NCBI GenBank assembly: GCA_022497145.1 | Contig: MU385863.1 | Span: 310,001 to 374,000, forward strand | DNA from: Rostrohypoxylon terebratum | Taxonomy: Eukaryota; Ascomycota; Sordariomycetes; Xylariales; Hypoxylaceae | Direction: 5' to 3' | Length of the DNA stretch: 64,000 nt | Shown here: positions 49,160-60,630 of the stretch, piece after piece | Layout: each line of letters opens with the position of its first letter | Position numbering within the stretch: position 1 is the first letter of the stretch | Notes under the pieces: generated by a model | What the model saw: the letters and a program-made list of their open reading frames with translations, nothing else | What the model was told of the DNA's origin: nothing | Databases searched by the model: none | Translations under genes and position numbers: made by a program

Positions 49160-49916
49160 GGGACGGCAAGTAGAACCCTGCGACCATGTGGGCGTACGGC
49201 GCATGCACGGATATCAGGTGCGTATATATAGTTCCACGCGAAAACCGGGAATACACTGCGCCGGCGCGGTTTCATCAGATGGCGCTTCGTTTCGTCTGGA
49301 CCTCTTTACGTCCGTGATGTGTATGCGGGCGGACTTGCTGGTTTGTGGGAGGCCGCCGTTTGGGTTGGATGGATGGATAGATAGATAGATGGGACCTAGG
49401 TCCTGGGTAGATCCGGTAGATTAAGTAGGCTAGGGAACGCCACCTGACGGCGGCGCAGCGCGGCGTAGGGAGATGTGGCGTGGTGCTGTGCTGCGTGAAA
49501 CGGTATCTGGTGGTATGGGATGAGGCGTAGATGTTGCTTAAGGTAGGTGAGCTCTACTAAATGTCGTATTATACATATTAGATGCATCCCGAAGGAGATC
49601 TTTGACTCACAAAAGAGGCTCTCGCCCACGTGGGTTTCACATGTTTCTTTCTATAGCAGATCCCATCCCACCATGTAAGGAATCATGAAGGAGCCGAACA
49701 TTACCTAATTCACCTTTCGATGTTTTATCTTAAGAGGCCGTAGTATCCATATCAAGGTTTCTGTTGCTTGTTGAGTATATGTTTGAAGTATAGAGACAAA
49801 TAATCTATACCGGTCCCTCGCCTCCGGGTAGCTCGTCCCTTGCCAGCTTTCCCGCATGCGCCCCTCCGAGGGTTTTAAAATAAACTGTCAACTTGGTAGG
49901 TACCAATCGCCGCCTT

Positions 49917-51283
49917 CTACGCCGCCGACTTAGGCTCTCGTACCATAATAGTCAGCACAGGGTTCTCTGTCCTCCCAACCTTCGACACGTCGAACGCCAG
50001 CGTATCTACGGGGACGAAGCCCTGGCGCTTGTATAGCGGGACAGCTAGGGGCATGGCTTCGAGGTATGCGGTGACCTTCTCAGCGTCTGCCACGGCGAGC
50101 ACACTTTGTATCAGGGCGGCGCCGATGCCGCGGCCGTGGTAAGAGGGTTCGGTGCATATGATGCTTAGAGCTGTTGCGTTCGTCAGTTTATGCCTTGGTA
50201 TATTTGGATAGACGAGGACAAAGAAAAAAGGAGAAAAGGGGGTTGTTATAGCCACATACCTAACTTCTCACTCACACGCCACTTCTCCTGCATCCTACAA
50301 CGACCGAGTTAGTAAACGAAACAAGTAAATAGGTTGGTAATTGCTTATTCCGGCAAGGAGCTTGTATGTTTCAAACCCGTCTCGCCTCAGGAGCACCAAT
50401 ATACCACTCAACCCAAAATGGCAGCTCCATTTCCTCCGGCAAACCAAAAGGAGCAAAACGGAATTCGGAATAAGACATACTTCTTCAACCCACCAAAGAG
50501 CCCGTCAAACAATTCCTGGTCAACGCCGTCCGGCTTCTTCAAGCCCCCTTTCTCAACCTCCCCACCAGCACCGCCCTCCATCCCCGATCCAACAGCGTCG
50601 TCGTAGACCTTAAACCCTTCCCTCAGCCCTTGAACCGTAGCCGGCACGTCCCACTTGGCGAACGCGACGATCTTGCCGTTAGCCTCGTCCACGATTTTAA
50701 ACTGCTGGACCCCCGGGTCCGCGAACCGGGTGCGGATCCGGTCGAGGTTCCACGCGTGCATGATGGAAGGGGACGACCACCAGTACGTGAAGTCGGGGGT
50801 CGCGGAGAAGGCGTGCATGTCTATTTCGGGCGGGTTAGCACCTAGTTCTATCATAAGTAGGTAGATACCGGAGGTGAATAGGTAGATGGGTTCCGGTCGC
50901 ATGAGGCGGACCGGTATCAAGCAACGTGAAGAATAAATGATGCGGGTGATTTCTTGTATCGGTGTTATAATTTGATGTACAAATATAAGGTACAACTCAC
51001 TACGACATCATATTAGCAAAATCGCCCATACCAAATACCCATAACAGCGAACTCACCAAACATCCGTCATCCCGGGTGCATCTTCCGGCGTAGCCCTCGA
51101 CATCGCAAACCCAGGCGGCAACAACGCCTCCGGATGCGGGAACGGAAGCGCCATACTGCTACTATAGTAACGATAACCGCGCCCTACCCGATCGGCTGCC
51201 TCCCCAAAAGCGTGAACGGAACGAGACCACTTAGCACCGAGTAAATGAAGCGAATTAGAAGCGCTATTAACAATATGTCGCAT
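49917..51283 (-). CDS. GNAT-family N-acetyltransferase
   Basis: Probable acetyl-CoA-dependent acetyltransferase acting on a small molecule or protein. Exons 51283-51057, 50999-50481, 50294-50260 and 50170-49917 give 344 residues in continuous frame. The acetyl-CoA loop HGRGIGAAL is in exon 4, preceded by CTEPSYHGRG and followed by YLEAMPLAVPLYKRQGF, the usual GNAT C-terminal block. Exon 1 holds the N-terminal ALLPPGFAMSRATPEDAPGM motif and ends MTDVW/C. The tiny exon 3 encodes QEKWRVSEKL. The exon 1/2 junction is the weak point: the only acceptor that keeps frame (CGTAG before 50999) leaves an unusual hydrophobic stretch before the conserved IDMHAFSATPDFTYWW, so the true start of exon 2 may differ. 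An N-terminal presequence-like region precedes the domain. Confidence 0.75.
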
Positions 51284-51690
51284 AACTGCCTGGTAGAGTT
51301 GAGGTTACGTGATCACATCCGCGGATGATGCTGTTGGGACGTATATTCTATGACAGCTTACATAGCACCCATGCCTGCATACCTATTAGGTCCTAGGTCC
51401 TAGGTATAGCTGTAGGTTGGTGAGTCAACTGCATCGAGGCCGAATTCGCTCTAGTCTCCGCGCGCCTTAATGCCAAAGAACTCTTATCCCGGGTACCTAA
51501 ACGCTATGCTAGGTAGTATTATAGACAGGCATCCTTACCTCCGTGTCAAAGATCGCTAATCCAATGCTCGTGGCGCAATAGTTGAACTTGCAATGCACAT
51601 AGATTCGGGTTCGTGCTATATACATAGGTAGATATATACTGAATATACAATTGGACATCGTATCCATATCCGTGCCTGCATAGAGGTAAA
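51284..51690. other. short intergenic region between GNAT gene and PPR gene
   Basis: About 400 bp upstream of the GNAT start and downstream of the PPR stop, both on the minus strand. CCTAGGTCCTAGGT motif at 51390-51404; nothing else assignable. Confidence 0.5.
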
Positions 51691-54600
51691 TCAGCTCGTA
51701 GTCTCTCTTTCCTGGTCATCGATCGCATAGCCGTTTTCGTCATATTCAAGGTCGACCTCGATAAAATCTTCGCCCAAAATTTCGGCCTCCAAATTCGAGT
51801 GCACTCGGACCATCGACTTGATGGCACGAACAACTTGCATGCAATCTCTTTCAATATCAAGCAACGTTCTCGCTGCCTCGGCGGAGAAGGGGCTGAGCCT
51901 ATCTAACTCTAGGTAACCTCGAGCAAGATGGTATAGAGTCGTGGCGATCGGTCGAAGATGTCTGGGGCTGGATCCCTTCCGACGTACGTCAAGCGACAAT
52001 TTGTTTCGTATATTTTCTTTGGTGCGCGCGACGAACCACCCAGTCCAGTTTGGCATGAGCATCTGTTCACAAATGGAAAATGCCTCCTTGTACTCTTTCA
52101 ACCGGACCAGTGCCTGGACGTAAAGGTTCCAATTCTTGCTGTCAATCAAGAAGCCCTCGGATTGAACCTCTTTGATAAGGGCCTGGATACCAGGTGCGTC
52201 CCCTTCTTGAAGAAGCTTCTTCAGCATGCACTCGATGCCACCTGATAGCACGTAACGATATCTGGGCGAGATCTTCGGCGTATGAGGTAGTTCCTCGTTA
52301 TAGTCAGCCGACCGCGCTTCCTTCTTTGCGGCTTCAAAGAGAATGTTCCACGTTTCGGCAACGCGGTCGTATTGTTTTTCTTGAAGGTCCGCCTTCATAA
52401 CCGAGTTGAGCATTACGACGGGCAAAATTCCAGTTGCCTCTTCTCTACCGTGGAATACATAACGATAGAGACCAACAAGCTGTCGAGCCTGGACAAATTC
52501 CTTCAGCTCCACTAACATCTGAACCATGGTTCCGAAATGGAACTTTTCGGTACTGTCTCCCAAAAGCTCACCTGGCTGGCCGCGCCTAGGAGTCGGGGGC
52601 GATAGTCTGCCCAGCTGCTGTGTATCACTGAGGCCGTATATAAAGTAGAATGAACGCAGCGCCTTGCCGAGCCATTCCGAAGCGGTTGACTCTGCTCGTT
52701 GCTTCGGAGGAAGTTTTTTCCATTGTACAAGTGCCTGGGTCAAGTGGAATAAACTGTGAGACGAACTCGGGACGCCATTCTCCAACATCATCGTATGGAG
52801 GCGCCGTACTGGCCCAGGCTCTCCGGTTAGGAGTAAGGAACTCATGACCATATGGTAATGATCCTGTGTGACCACGAAGGTCTTGTGCTTTATTGCGGAT
52901 GCGAGAAGGTTTAACGCGTGTTGCGATTGACGACATAAAGATAGACCGAGCAGCAGCTGAAGGTATGTGAATTCGTTGTAAGGGATATCACTGTCGGCCA
53001 TGAGATTGAGGACTCTGTTGACAACAGCTAGATCCCGGCGGAGAGCATGATAGCGAAGTAGCTTATTCCACATACGAGTTGCGACGATCCCTTTCTTAAC
53101 TGCGCGAATACAGACGTCCTCGGCTGCTTTCAAATGATCATTTTGACAGTATGCGTCGACGAGACTGCTGAACATAGCATCGTTGGGTCGTACGTGATTG
53201 GCCAATGCTTGTCTATATAGATCAATCGCAAAGCCTAAATCACCTCTGGAACCGGCCATCTGCATTAGTGTTCCGTAGCTATACTGGTCTGGTTTCCCTG
53301 TCTCGGTAAATTTCTCAAAAGTAGATATAGCACCTTCATAGTCTCCGGCCTTGGCATAAGCGTTTAGAAGAATGTTCCAGGAGTAGGTATTTGGCTGGAC
53401 ACCAAATTTCTTTTCTATGTCGTCGAAGATGCGCTGCGTCTCTTCCACCTCGCCCCGGACGGCATGGACGTGAAGAAGATGTGAGAATGTATCGTCGGCT
53501 TTTAGTGCTGGAAGCTCTGGGTCGTCGCGGTATAACTTCATAAGCCTGGGCCAGAGTTCATAAACCTTCCGAGTATCTCCCTGGGCTGCATAAAAAGCTA
53601 AGTATCTTTGAAAGGCCCTACGAGAAGGGACGTTGTGAAACTTGTGCCAGTCTCTCCACAGCAGTTCGATTCCGGCATACTTGGTTGAAATTGGCTTGGG
53701 CAGGCTGTTGTAAGCTTTGAATATTTCGTGTAGTACGGGATGACTCGGCATACTCTCGGGGAGGCCGCGATATATCTTATACACGTCAATCCCGAGTTGT
53801 GCCTGGCCTCTATATATTACCTTGCGCAGGAATTCCTCATATGCGATAAGCTCATTCGTTACTTTCAGAAGGGGGATAACCTGGTTATCGGGACATGATG
53901 CAAGAGCTTTGCGGACCAAGATTCTTTGCAAAGTATCTAGCGCCTCTTGGTCAAACTCGTGGCCGCCTATGTCCTGGAGCTCCTGCTGTCCGCGCGTCTT
54001 GAAATCGATGGCTTTGTCAGCAAGGCCTGGAACTTGAGAAACGTGTATTAGTTGCGATACGATGCCCCCAAAATCCCATCTGGCAGCCATCTTGGAATAG
54101 TACCTCCAGATATTGTGTAATAACTCTGCTTTCGGAGATCGTAAAGCGCTAGCAAGTACCAAGTCGAGTCCATCGATTAAATAGGGAACCTCTAGCGATT
54201 CATGATCCAATCCTTTAATGAAAAGTTGTACAGCTTCATTATCGTTCTGTAAACTGATCTCGGCTGCGATACCAGCTACGAAACTTCGGCCGGTCCATTG
54301 GGATAAGGGCAGTTTATGGAAGAGTTCGGAAATTTTCCACGAGTCAGATAGTCGACCACTTTTCGAAAGAGAATCCAAAACTTGATCCGTGTAAATGGGT
54401 CGCGAGGGCTCATCTAAGAATCTGTAATGGTACCACATCTGATCAACGTCCTTGGGGTCATTGCTATCAGCCTTGAACAGATTTTCAAGCGCCTCTATGT
54501 GCTGTTCTCTACTAAGATGGCTTATGTATTCGGTAGGATCGGATTGTGGGGGTGTTTCATGAGCTTCTGTATTTGCTTCCCCCTCTTTGTCTTCAACGGT

Positions 54601-55089
54601 CGTGCCTACTATTTCGCCCGTCTCCGCGGCCGATGTATTATCGTCGGGCTCCTGTTCTTCTTGGTTGATACCAGACTCAGTATCCTGACGATTGACTTGC
54701 CGTCTAGGAACAGACGAGGTATACAAACGAGGGGCGAATTTTGCAAAACGCGGCCCTTGGCGGAGGCTATCGGGTCGGCTGGCAGAAGCAGGAATAGTTG
54801 GAGTTAAGCGGCGCATGAGATTGACAGCACCAGTTGGGTATAAGAAGTCGAGAAGAAAGATTGAAGCTGTTAGGGGGGCACCCTTATTCTCTTCGGAAGC
54901 GGAGCTCATGTTGAGATCGAAAGTTCCATGCATCAAAGCTTGCCAGGTATTGGAGAGCTCAATATCGGTGGCTCCATGTTTCCAGAATGAGTTTTGAAGC
55001 TGTCTTGGAGTTCGAAAGGATTTGGCTGCGCCAGGAACTACTCGTTGGAGACCGCATGGTTCCAGACTAGCAGCTGTCTTCTCCAGCAT
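51691..55089 (-). CDS. large mitochondrial pentatricopeptide-repeat protein, CYA5-like
   Basis: A single-exon gene of 1132 codons from MLEKTAASLEPCGLQRVVPG. PPR-type helical repeats are visible in the middle (NTYSWNILLNAYAKAGDYEG, YSYGTLMQMAGSRGDLGFAI, NDAMFSSLVDAYCQNDHLKA) and again near the C-terminus (NWNLYVQALVRLKEYKEAFS). The overall layout, an N-terminal region resembling fungal MLER/MLEK-type leaders and a long array, is like Neurospora CYA-5, a factor for COX1 expression in mitochondria; assignment to that exact ortholog is from memory and moderate. An in-frame Met 10 codons upstream (55119) gives a less typical N-terminus. RNA binding in mitochondria is the family expectation. It lies head-to-head with srp68, about 890 bp apart. 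Confidence 0.82.
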   Translation of the reverse strand: MLEKTAASLEPCGLQRVVPGAAKSFRTPRQLQNSFWKHGATDIELSNTWQALMHGTFDLNMSSASEENKGAPLTASIFLLDFLYPTGAVNLMRRLTPTIPASASRPDSLRQGPRFAKFAPRLYTSSVPRRQVNRQDTESGINQEEQEPDDNTSAAETGEIVGTTVEDKEGEANTEAHETPPQSDPTEYISHLSREQHIEALENLFKADSNDPKDVDQMWYHYRFLDEPSRPIYTDQVLDSLSKSGRLSDSWKISELFHKLPLSQWTGRSFVAGIAAEISLQNDNEAVQLFIKGLDHESLEVPYLIDGLDLVLASALRSPKAELLHNIWRYYSKMAARWDFGGIVSQLIHVSQVPGLADKAIDFKTRGQQELQDIGGHEFDQEALDTLQRILVRKALASCPDNQVIPLLKVTNELIAYEEFLRKVIYRGQAQLGIDVYKIYRGLPESMPSHPVLHEIFKAYNSLPKPISTKYAGIELLWRDWHKFHNVPSRRAFQRYLAFYAAQGDTRKVYELWPRLMKLYRDDPELPALKADDTFSHLLHVHAVRGEVEETQRIFDDIEKKFGVQPNTYSWNILLNAYAKAGDYEGAISTFEKFTETGKPDQYSYGTLMQMAGSRGDLGFAIDLYRQALANHVRPNDAMFSSLVDAYCQNDHLKAAEDVCIRAVKKGIVATRMWNKLLRYHALRRDLAVVNRVLNLMADSDIPYNEFTYLQLLLGLSLCRQSQHALNLLASAIKHKTFVVTQDHYHMVMSSLLLTGEPGPVRRLHTMMLENGVPSSSHSLFHLTQALVQWKKLPPKQRAESTASEWLGKALRSFYFIYGLSDTQQLGRLSPPTPRRGQPGELLGDSTEKFHFGTMVQMLVELKEFVQARQLVGLYRYVFHGREEATGILPVVMLNSVMKADLQEKQYDRVAETWNILFEAAKKEARSADYNEELPHTPKISPRYRYVLSGGIECMLKKLLQEGDAPGIQALIKEVQSEGFLIDSKNWNLYVQALVRLKEYKEAFSICEQMLMPNWTGWFVARTKENIRNKLSLDVRRKGSSPRHLRPIATTLYHLARGYLELDRLSPFSAEAARTLLDIERDCMQVVRAIKSMVRVHSNLEAEILGEDFIEVDLEYDENGYAIDDQERETTS

Positions 55090-55981
55090 GGGAAAAGCAC
55101 GCTTTAGATAGTAGCACACACAGTCTGCACAATGGCCGACAGTTTGAAATAGGTGGGTAGAGCGACGGTGGATAGATATTCAGGTCATTGCGGGAGCTAG
55201 TTATATGAGTGTTAACTGGGAAACTGGCAAAAGTCGAAAATATCTCGGCGCAAATGTATCAAACAAGCAAACAAGATAGTTGAATTTGGAGAAGAGGCGT
55301 ACTTACTATATCTCACGATATAGGTAGGCCTGCTGAGATTTTAAAACTCACGAGACGTGGAGGTCTGATTCCCGTAAAGAGAATAGACAAACCTGAAGTT
55401 GTAAAGTTCAAGTTGTTAAGGTTCAAGGTTATGAACTATATACGCCGGGTTTCTTCGGCTACGGCGCTACAGGATAAACCATATGTGCACTTGCCATGAT
55501 TAAACTTCTTCGACGACGTCGGCAGCTTCGATCTTTTTTTTTTCCAAACTATCGCTAACTGGACCCACCCAGCCACAAGCATCAGGTCATTAAATGATTA
55601 AATCATTGATTCGGTACTAATACATGGATGTACGTGGGGGATATGGTGGGATGAATGACCCCACTTAAAAGTTAATACTAATTGCCCTCCATTCCATCGT
55701 CCAGTCTCACTGGGCAATGGCAGGACAGCCACATGTGGCTAAGTAGTGATGTAAGTAAGACCAGACTTACATAAGCAACTAGGTACGTAGGTACATAGAG
55801 CTAGGCCTGTCAACCCCACATCCATCAAGGATCAAATTGGATTTTGGATTTTAGAATATTATTTGGACTTGAATTTGGACTTGGACTTGGACTTCAAACC
55901 CCACATCACCTGCGCTACCTGCGCTACCTTCGCTCGCCTTTGCCTATACCGACGACAGCCTGCTTGTGATTGCGCGCAAGC
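55090..55981. other. divergent intergenic region PPR gene / srp68
   Basis: Both promoters should be here. Features seen: poly-T (55536-55545), an imperfect TTGGAC tandem (55863-55893) just upstream of srp68, and an intergenic TTAAATGATTAAATCATTGAT short repeat near 55590. No gene seen. Confidence 0.5.
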
Positions 55982-57951
55982 ATGGACATCACCAACTTTG
56001 TGGTTTCGGCCAGAAACCAGGCCTTGCTGTATGGTGATTATAATACCTATCACAAGCAACTAGTCAAGAAGCTACACAACTGTCGAAAAAGGTTGAATAT
56101 CGTCACCAAGAACCGGGGCAAGTTCAGCAAGAAAGACACCGTCACCGCCGAGAAGCTAGCGGAAAACCATGAGTATGCGCAATATTATAATACTACATAT
56201 TGGAGTCTCTGTAACTGACCGGAGCAAGATTCCTACACCTCCAATTATTGACAGCCGAGCGTGCTTGGGCCCATGCGATGAGATTTAAGGCTATCCACTC
56301 CGCCGATACTAAGGGCATCACAGGCAGAACCCGCTCCCATATAATATCGAGACTAGACAAAGGAGCTCGAGCCGCCGAAGATCTCGTCAAAATCTTATCG
56401 GATACTTCTACAAGTGGCGCCGGCGATACAGATATCCTAGAAGCACGTGCGTACGCTTCCATGATACGAGGAGCAACGCAATTTGAGAAACAGAGCTGGG
56501 AAGCTTGTGTACGGAGTTACGCCACAGCTCGTATCATATATACCGCCCTCGGAACTACGATAAAGGGTGACATTTTTAGAGATCTACTATCAGAAACTAT
56601 CGACCCATCTATTCGATATGCCGCATATCAATCCAAGATTCCGAGAACCTTGGCAATACCAACTATAGCAAGAAGAGCATTCCCCTCTTCTGACTCTTCG
56701 TTAGTTGAACAGATCAACAAACTGGCCCCAGATTTACTCAAGACAAGCGACTCCGATGCTCAACGAGGCCAAGTGGGCGCTCCGAACGCACCCCAGACCA
56801 TTACGTGGAGATCTCGAGAAGTGAAGATTGAAGATGCGGCTATCGCCATTGCGTTGGCCTCGACCGATACGGCTACTTCTCGGCTAGCAGGGAAGCTCGC
56901 ATCGTCCGATATTATACTTCCGAAGGAGATGGCTGCAGCATACGATGAGGTGCTTACAGCTAGCCAAGACGCGGCAGATGCCACTAAGCGTGTCATCGAC
57001 GAGCTCAAGGAGGAAGGCGTATCGCAGAACGATCCCCGAGTACAGAGCTTACAAATAACCCGTACGGCCGTCAACTACCAGATGATCAGCTGGAGAATTG
57101 GTCGCAATCGGGTGTTGAGCGGAGAGCATGACGGAGCCTTGTTGGACTCGGCTCCGACAACAACTCGAAAATCCAAGAAAGATGCCACATCTCAAAAACC
57201 CAAGATAGAGCCCACTGGTAGAAAGATTTCTCGGCTTAAAGACAAAGTTGTCCTTTACGATTCTACTATACAGAGCATCGATTCGATCAAGGAACTACCA
57301 GGTGTTGCGGCTGACGAAGGTCTTCTGGAGCAATTAAATGCGACTGCAAGATATTTCCATGCTCTAAAGTAAGTGTTCACAATTGTAACATTTTTTTCTT
57401 TTAGGGAGGGAGAGAGTACTGACGAATCATATAGATCTCTTGCTATTGCGCGGTCGCACTCGCTAATTTACCAATCACTCAACGCCTTGGTTCTTACCAA
57501 GCACGCATTTGACGAATGCCAGCAGTCAGCGGCGTTTTTCTCCAAGCACGGGTCCTCTTCTACAGAGACCTCTCCCCGCAACATAGAGATTCGCCAATCG
57601 GACATTCAATTTTTACATAAACTCTTGAAGGGAGAACTCCAGCGATGTCGCGCAATTGTCGAAATGGACAATCTGCGACAGAAAGCGGCCAATAATACCG
57701 TTCCCCCGGCCGCGAGAATTCCCCTGGTACATCGATTATCCGAGTACCCGGCAGAAGGTGTAGATTTAGAGCGCCTAGTGGACTTCCCTCCCAAGGTCGA
57801 TCCGATCCCCGTGAAACCTCTATTCTTCGACGTAGCCTGGAACTACATCGAGTATCCCGGCAAGGCTCCGGCCGCAGCGCCAGAGCCCGAGGAGAAACCA
57901 GCTCAACCGGCCCAGCCGCAGAAGAAAGGATGGTTCGGGTTTGGAAGATAG
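55982..57951 (+). CDS. srp68: signal recognition particle subunit SRP68
   Basis: Component of the SRP, which with SRP72 binds SRP RNA and couples ribosomes to the ER translocon. Exons 55982-56172, 56229-57368 and 57405-57951 total 625 codons. The joins rebuild HE-FLHLQLLTAERAWAHAMR and ALK-EGESTDESYRSLAIAR, as expected for the family. The N-terminus (MDITNFVVSARNQALLYGDY) and the tetratricopeptide-like helices are typical, and the C-terminus ends with a Pro/Ala-rich linker and KKGWFGFGR, a motif common in SRP68 tails. The second intron is only 36 nt, the shortest in the window. Start is the Met of MDITNF, within an in-frame longer reading that adds only MRAS. Confidence 0.9.
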
Positions 57952-58373
57952 TCAAGATAGTCAAGCCAGCGCTGCGTTTATCTATTTTACCTCGAGCGCG
58001 CAGAGTAGATAGCAAATCGGAAATTTACAAGCTATGAGACATTTCTCGTCAATTATTGTGCTAGTAGTGCTAACTTTTTCTTTTTTGGTCCTGATACACT
58101 GGGCCACGTACCGCGTATCGATATATCCCTTGGAGGAATACTACTTTTCAAGGGCCCTCTAAATGTGGGTTGATCATCGCGCAGGATGCGCCACATCGCT
58201 CCGAAGGGCGTTCGTTCTGAGACAAGGCATGCCTGGTGTCGGATATGCGCATCCCTTGCCATGGCAATTTCATGAAGCGCGAGGAATAGATAACCCCCCA
58301 ATTCCACGGATTTTAAGTACTCTGCTTGTTTGTAAGTGAGTGAACGTGTTATTGTAAAAAGTCATGGTGAACT
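57952..58373. other. intergenic region between srp68 and the multicopper oxidase
   Basis: 422 bp, tandem genes on the plus strand. Contains the srp68 3' region and the multicopper oxidase promoter; no distinctive site seen. Confidence 0.5.
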
Positions 58374-60630
58374 ATGTTCGGTCGTCGCTCTTCAAGCAGC
58401 GGCAGCGCGATAAGATCGTCGGGACCCGAGGTGGTCGATTGCGAAAATAGCCCGATGCTGGATTGGCCGGCGAAGGGGTGGGAGAATGACAGGTTTATCG
58501 ATGTTCCGCTTGGAGATGAACGGAGAGGCGCGCGGAGAGCGGTTTCGTTGAGGGTTTTTGTGCTCTCTGCTGTGTGTCTTTTCGTCGTGGCGCTGGCCCT
58601 CGGGACGGGATGCGGGTTTGGCATCGGGGTTGTTAGGTACAAGACTTTGGAGGTCAAGCCGTCGATAGGTGAGGGTTATGTGGGAAAATATGGGCCGGGT
58701 GTACCAGAGGATCTCGAGTTTGTGTTGATAGATAGGCTGGTTAATAGGACGGAGCTGGATCTCGATACGGGGTTCTTGTCTATTTCGGCGGAGGGACAAC
58801 AGGGAGGACAGATCCGCGAATACGAATTCGACGTCGCACTATCTCTCGCAGCGCCAGATGGATTCCGAAAACCAATGGTCCTCGTCAACGGGCAATCCCC
58901 AGGGCCGCTGATCGAGGCGAATGTCGGCGATACGATCAAGGTACATGTTAACAACCTAATGGCGAATGTTAGCACCTCGATCCACTGGCACGGAATCAAT
59001 CAGCAAGGTACGCCGTGGATGGATGGCGTTGCTGGGATAACGCAATGTGGGATTCCGCCAGGCAAGAATTTCACGTACGAGTTCAAGGTCGAAGATCAAA
59101 GGGGCACGTTCTGGTGGCATGCACATACTTCGGTGCAGTTTACCGATGGCGCTTACGGAGCTATCGTGATTCGTGATACTAGCGAAATGGTTCCCGAGAC
59201 GGATGATGAGAAGCTCATTTTTGTTTCGGACGTATACCATACTTTCGGGTCTGTTGTAAGATTGACCCCTGAACACTATTTAGACACCATGTATATGCAA
59301 AGAGCTTCACTAACCACAAGTCCTGGACGGTGTAGATACTCGACAGCTACCTCAAGCCAACCTCCAGATGGGCGCCCGACATGTCCGGCGTCGAGCCCCT
59401 CGCCGACAACGTCCTGATGAACGGACAGAACACATACAACTGCGCCTCATAAACGCATCCAGCTTCTTCTCCTACTGGTTCAGCATCGACAACCACACGC
59501 TGACCATCGTCGAGCTCGACGGCGTGGAGATCGAGCCCGTGAGCGCCCGCGGCGTGTACCTGAACCTCGGACAGCGGGTCTCGGTGATCCTGAGCGCGGA
59601 TCAAGAAGTCGGGAGGTACTACGTTAGGGCCACGATACCGAAGACGTGTTTCATGCCGTACTCAACGTATGTGAGTGCGGGGCTTGAGGAGGGGGGGTAC
59701 GGGGTTAGGGGGGTTTTGGAGTATGTTGAGGAGGGGAGTGAGAGGGTCGTGGATGTTGGGGATGGGGATGGGGTTGGTGAGAGGGTGCTTGAGATGATTG
59801 GGGTTGCGGGGAATACGTCGAATCCGCACGGCGTTGAGAATAACGGGCTCAGGGGAGACGTGTGGGAGGGTTGCGACGACATGCCCTTCGATATGCCGGT
59901 GCCGATGCGCAGGCAGCCCGCGGTCAATGTGAGTGAGGAAAACACACATTATATCGAGTATGCGTTCAGACAGGCGCAGGAGGTTAATCGGATTTTCATC
60001 AATAAGGTATACCCATCTCCTCCTATGTCTCTAGGAATTCGTTGAAATAACCGATGAAAAATAGACATCCTACACCCCCCTCCCGCATAACGCCACGCTC
60101 TGGAAAGCCGTGGAGCAAGAATTCACCGCCGACAAGGAGAACTCGTATAACAGCTGGGACTTCGGGTTAAACCAGCAAGTCCTGCATATCCCCGACGCCT
60201 CCCACGGCGCGCAAATCGTCATCAACTCGAAAGACGGGATGGAGCACCCGTGGCACTTACAGTGAGTCTCTCCACGATTTCATCCCGTACCTACTAGACT
60301 CCGCTAACCCTCGAAAGCGGCCACACGTTCCAGATCGTGGGCTGGGGCCACGGCCCCTTCGGCAGCGACACGACAACGTGGAACCTGGACAACCCGCTGC
60401 GTCGGGATACCGTCACGGTGCCGGCGAACAACCACGTGGTGATCCGCTTTGCAACCGATAACCCGGGTGTGTGGGCGCTGCACTGCCACGTAGCCTGGCA
60501 CGTTGAAGGCGGCATGTTTCTTACCTTGGCCGAACGGCCGTCCGATCTCGTCCGAATGATCAATGACATGAATATGGCGACTCGGCGGCAGAGTCAAAGT
60601 TTCTGCGCTGCTGGAGACGGTACCAAGTAA
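58374..60630 (+). pseudogene. type II membrane-anchored multicopper oxidase (laccase/ferroxidase-like), frame-broken
   Basis: Oxidises phenolic or metal substrates using four coppers; the N-terminal cytosolic stretch and TM helix (about residues 59-87) place the catalytic part outside the cell. Exons: 58374-59255, 59336-60006, 60065-60261, 60318-60630. Copper ligands are all present: HWHG (about residue 204), WWHAH (about 247), HPWHLHGH across the last intron, and HCHVAWHVEGGM; the residue 10 after Cys is Met. The break is in exon 2: after NVLMNGQNTYN-C the frame meets TAA at 59450, while LRLINASSFFSYW starts in another frame at 59440. The 25-30 codon segment normally lying between these motifs is missing. 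Splicing cannot mend it with any realistic GT..AG pair. Either a deletion pseudogene or an assembly error. Confidence 0.7.

Larger units (their letters stand above)
41510..49916. other. 8.4 kb intergenic desert with MITEs and tandem repeats
   Basis: The longest gene-free stretch. It holds two family-1 MITE copies (43486-43624, 47982-48110), several tandem repeats (42118-42159, 42210-42236, 44533-44584, 49085-49159), poly-A/T and poly-G/C runs, and many CCTAGG-centred motifs (43200-43215, 43715-43760, 48775-48805, 49390-49400). Short open frames exist but none shows a domain, a plausible spliced structure or coding texture. Confidence 0.5.

Noticed and set aside
49053..49275. Leu-Ala-Leu-Pro-Cys repeat protein
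   Set aside because: Produced by the GGCAA satellite; appears in overlapping frames.
59401..59460. Intron to repair the multicopper oxidase frame
   Set aside because: Candidate GT..AG pairs are 18-46 nt, remove conserved NVLMNG residues and do not fix the frame.
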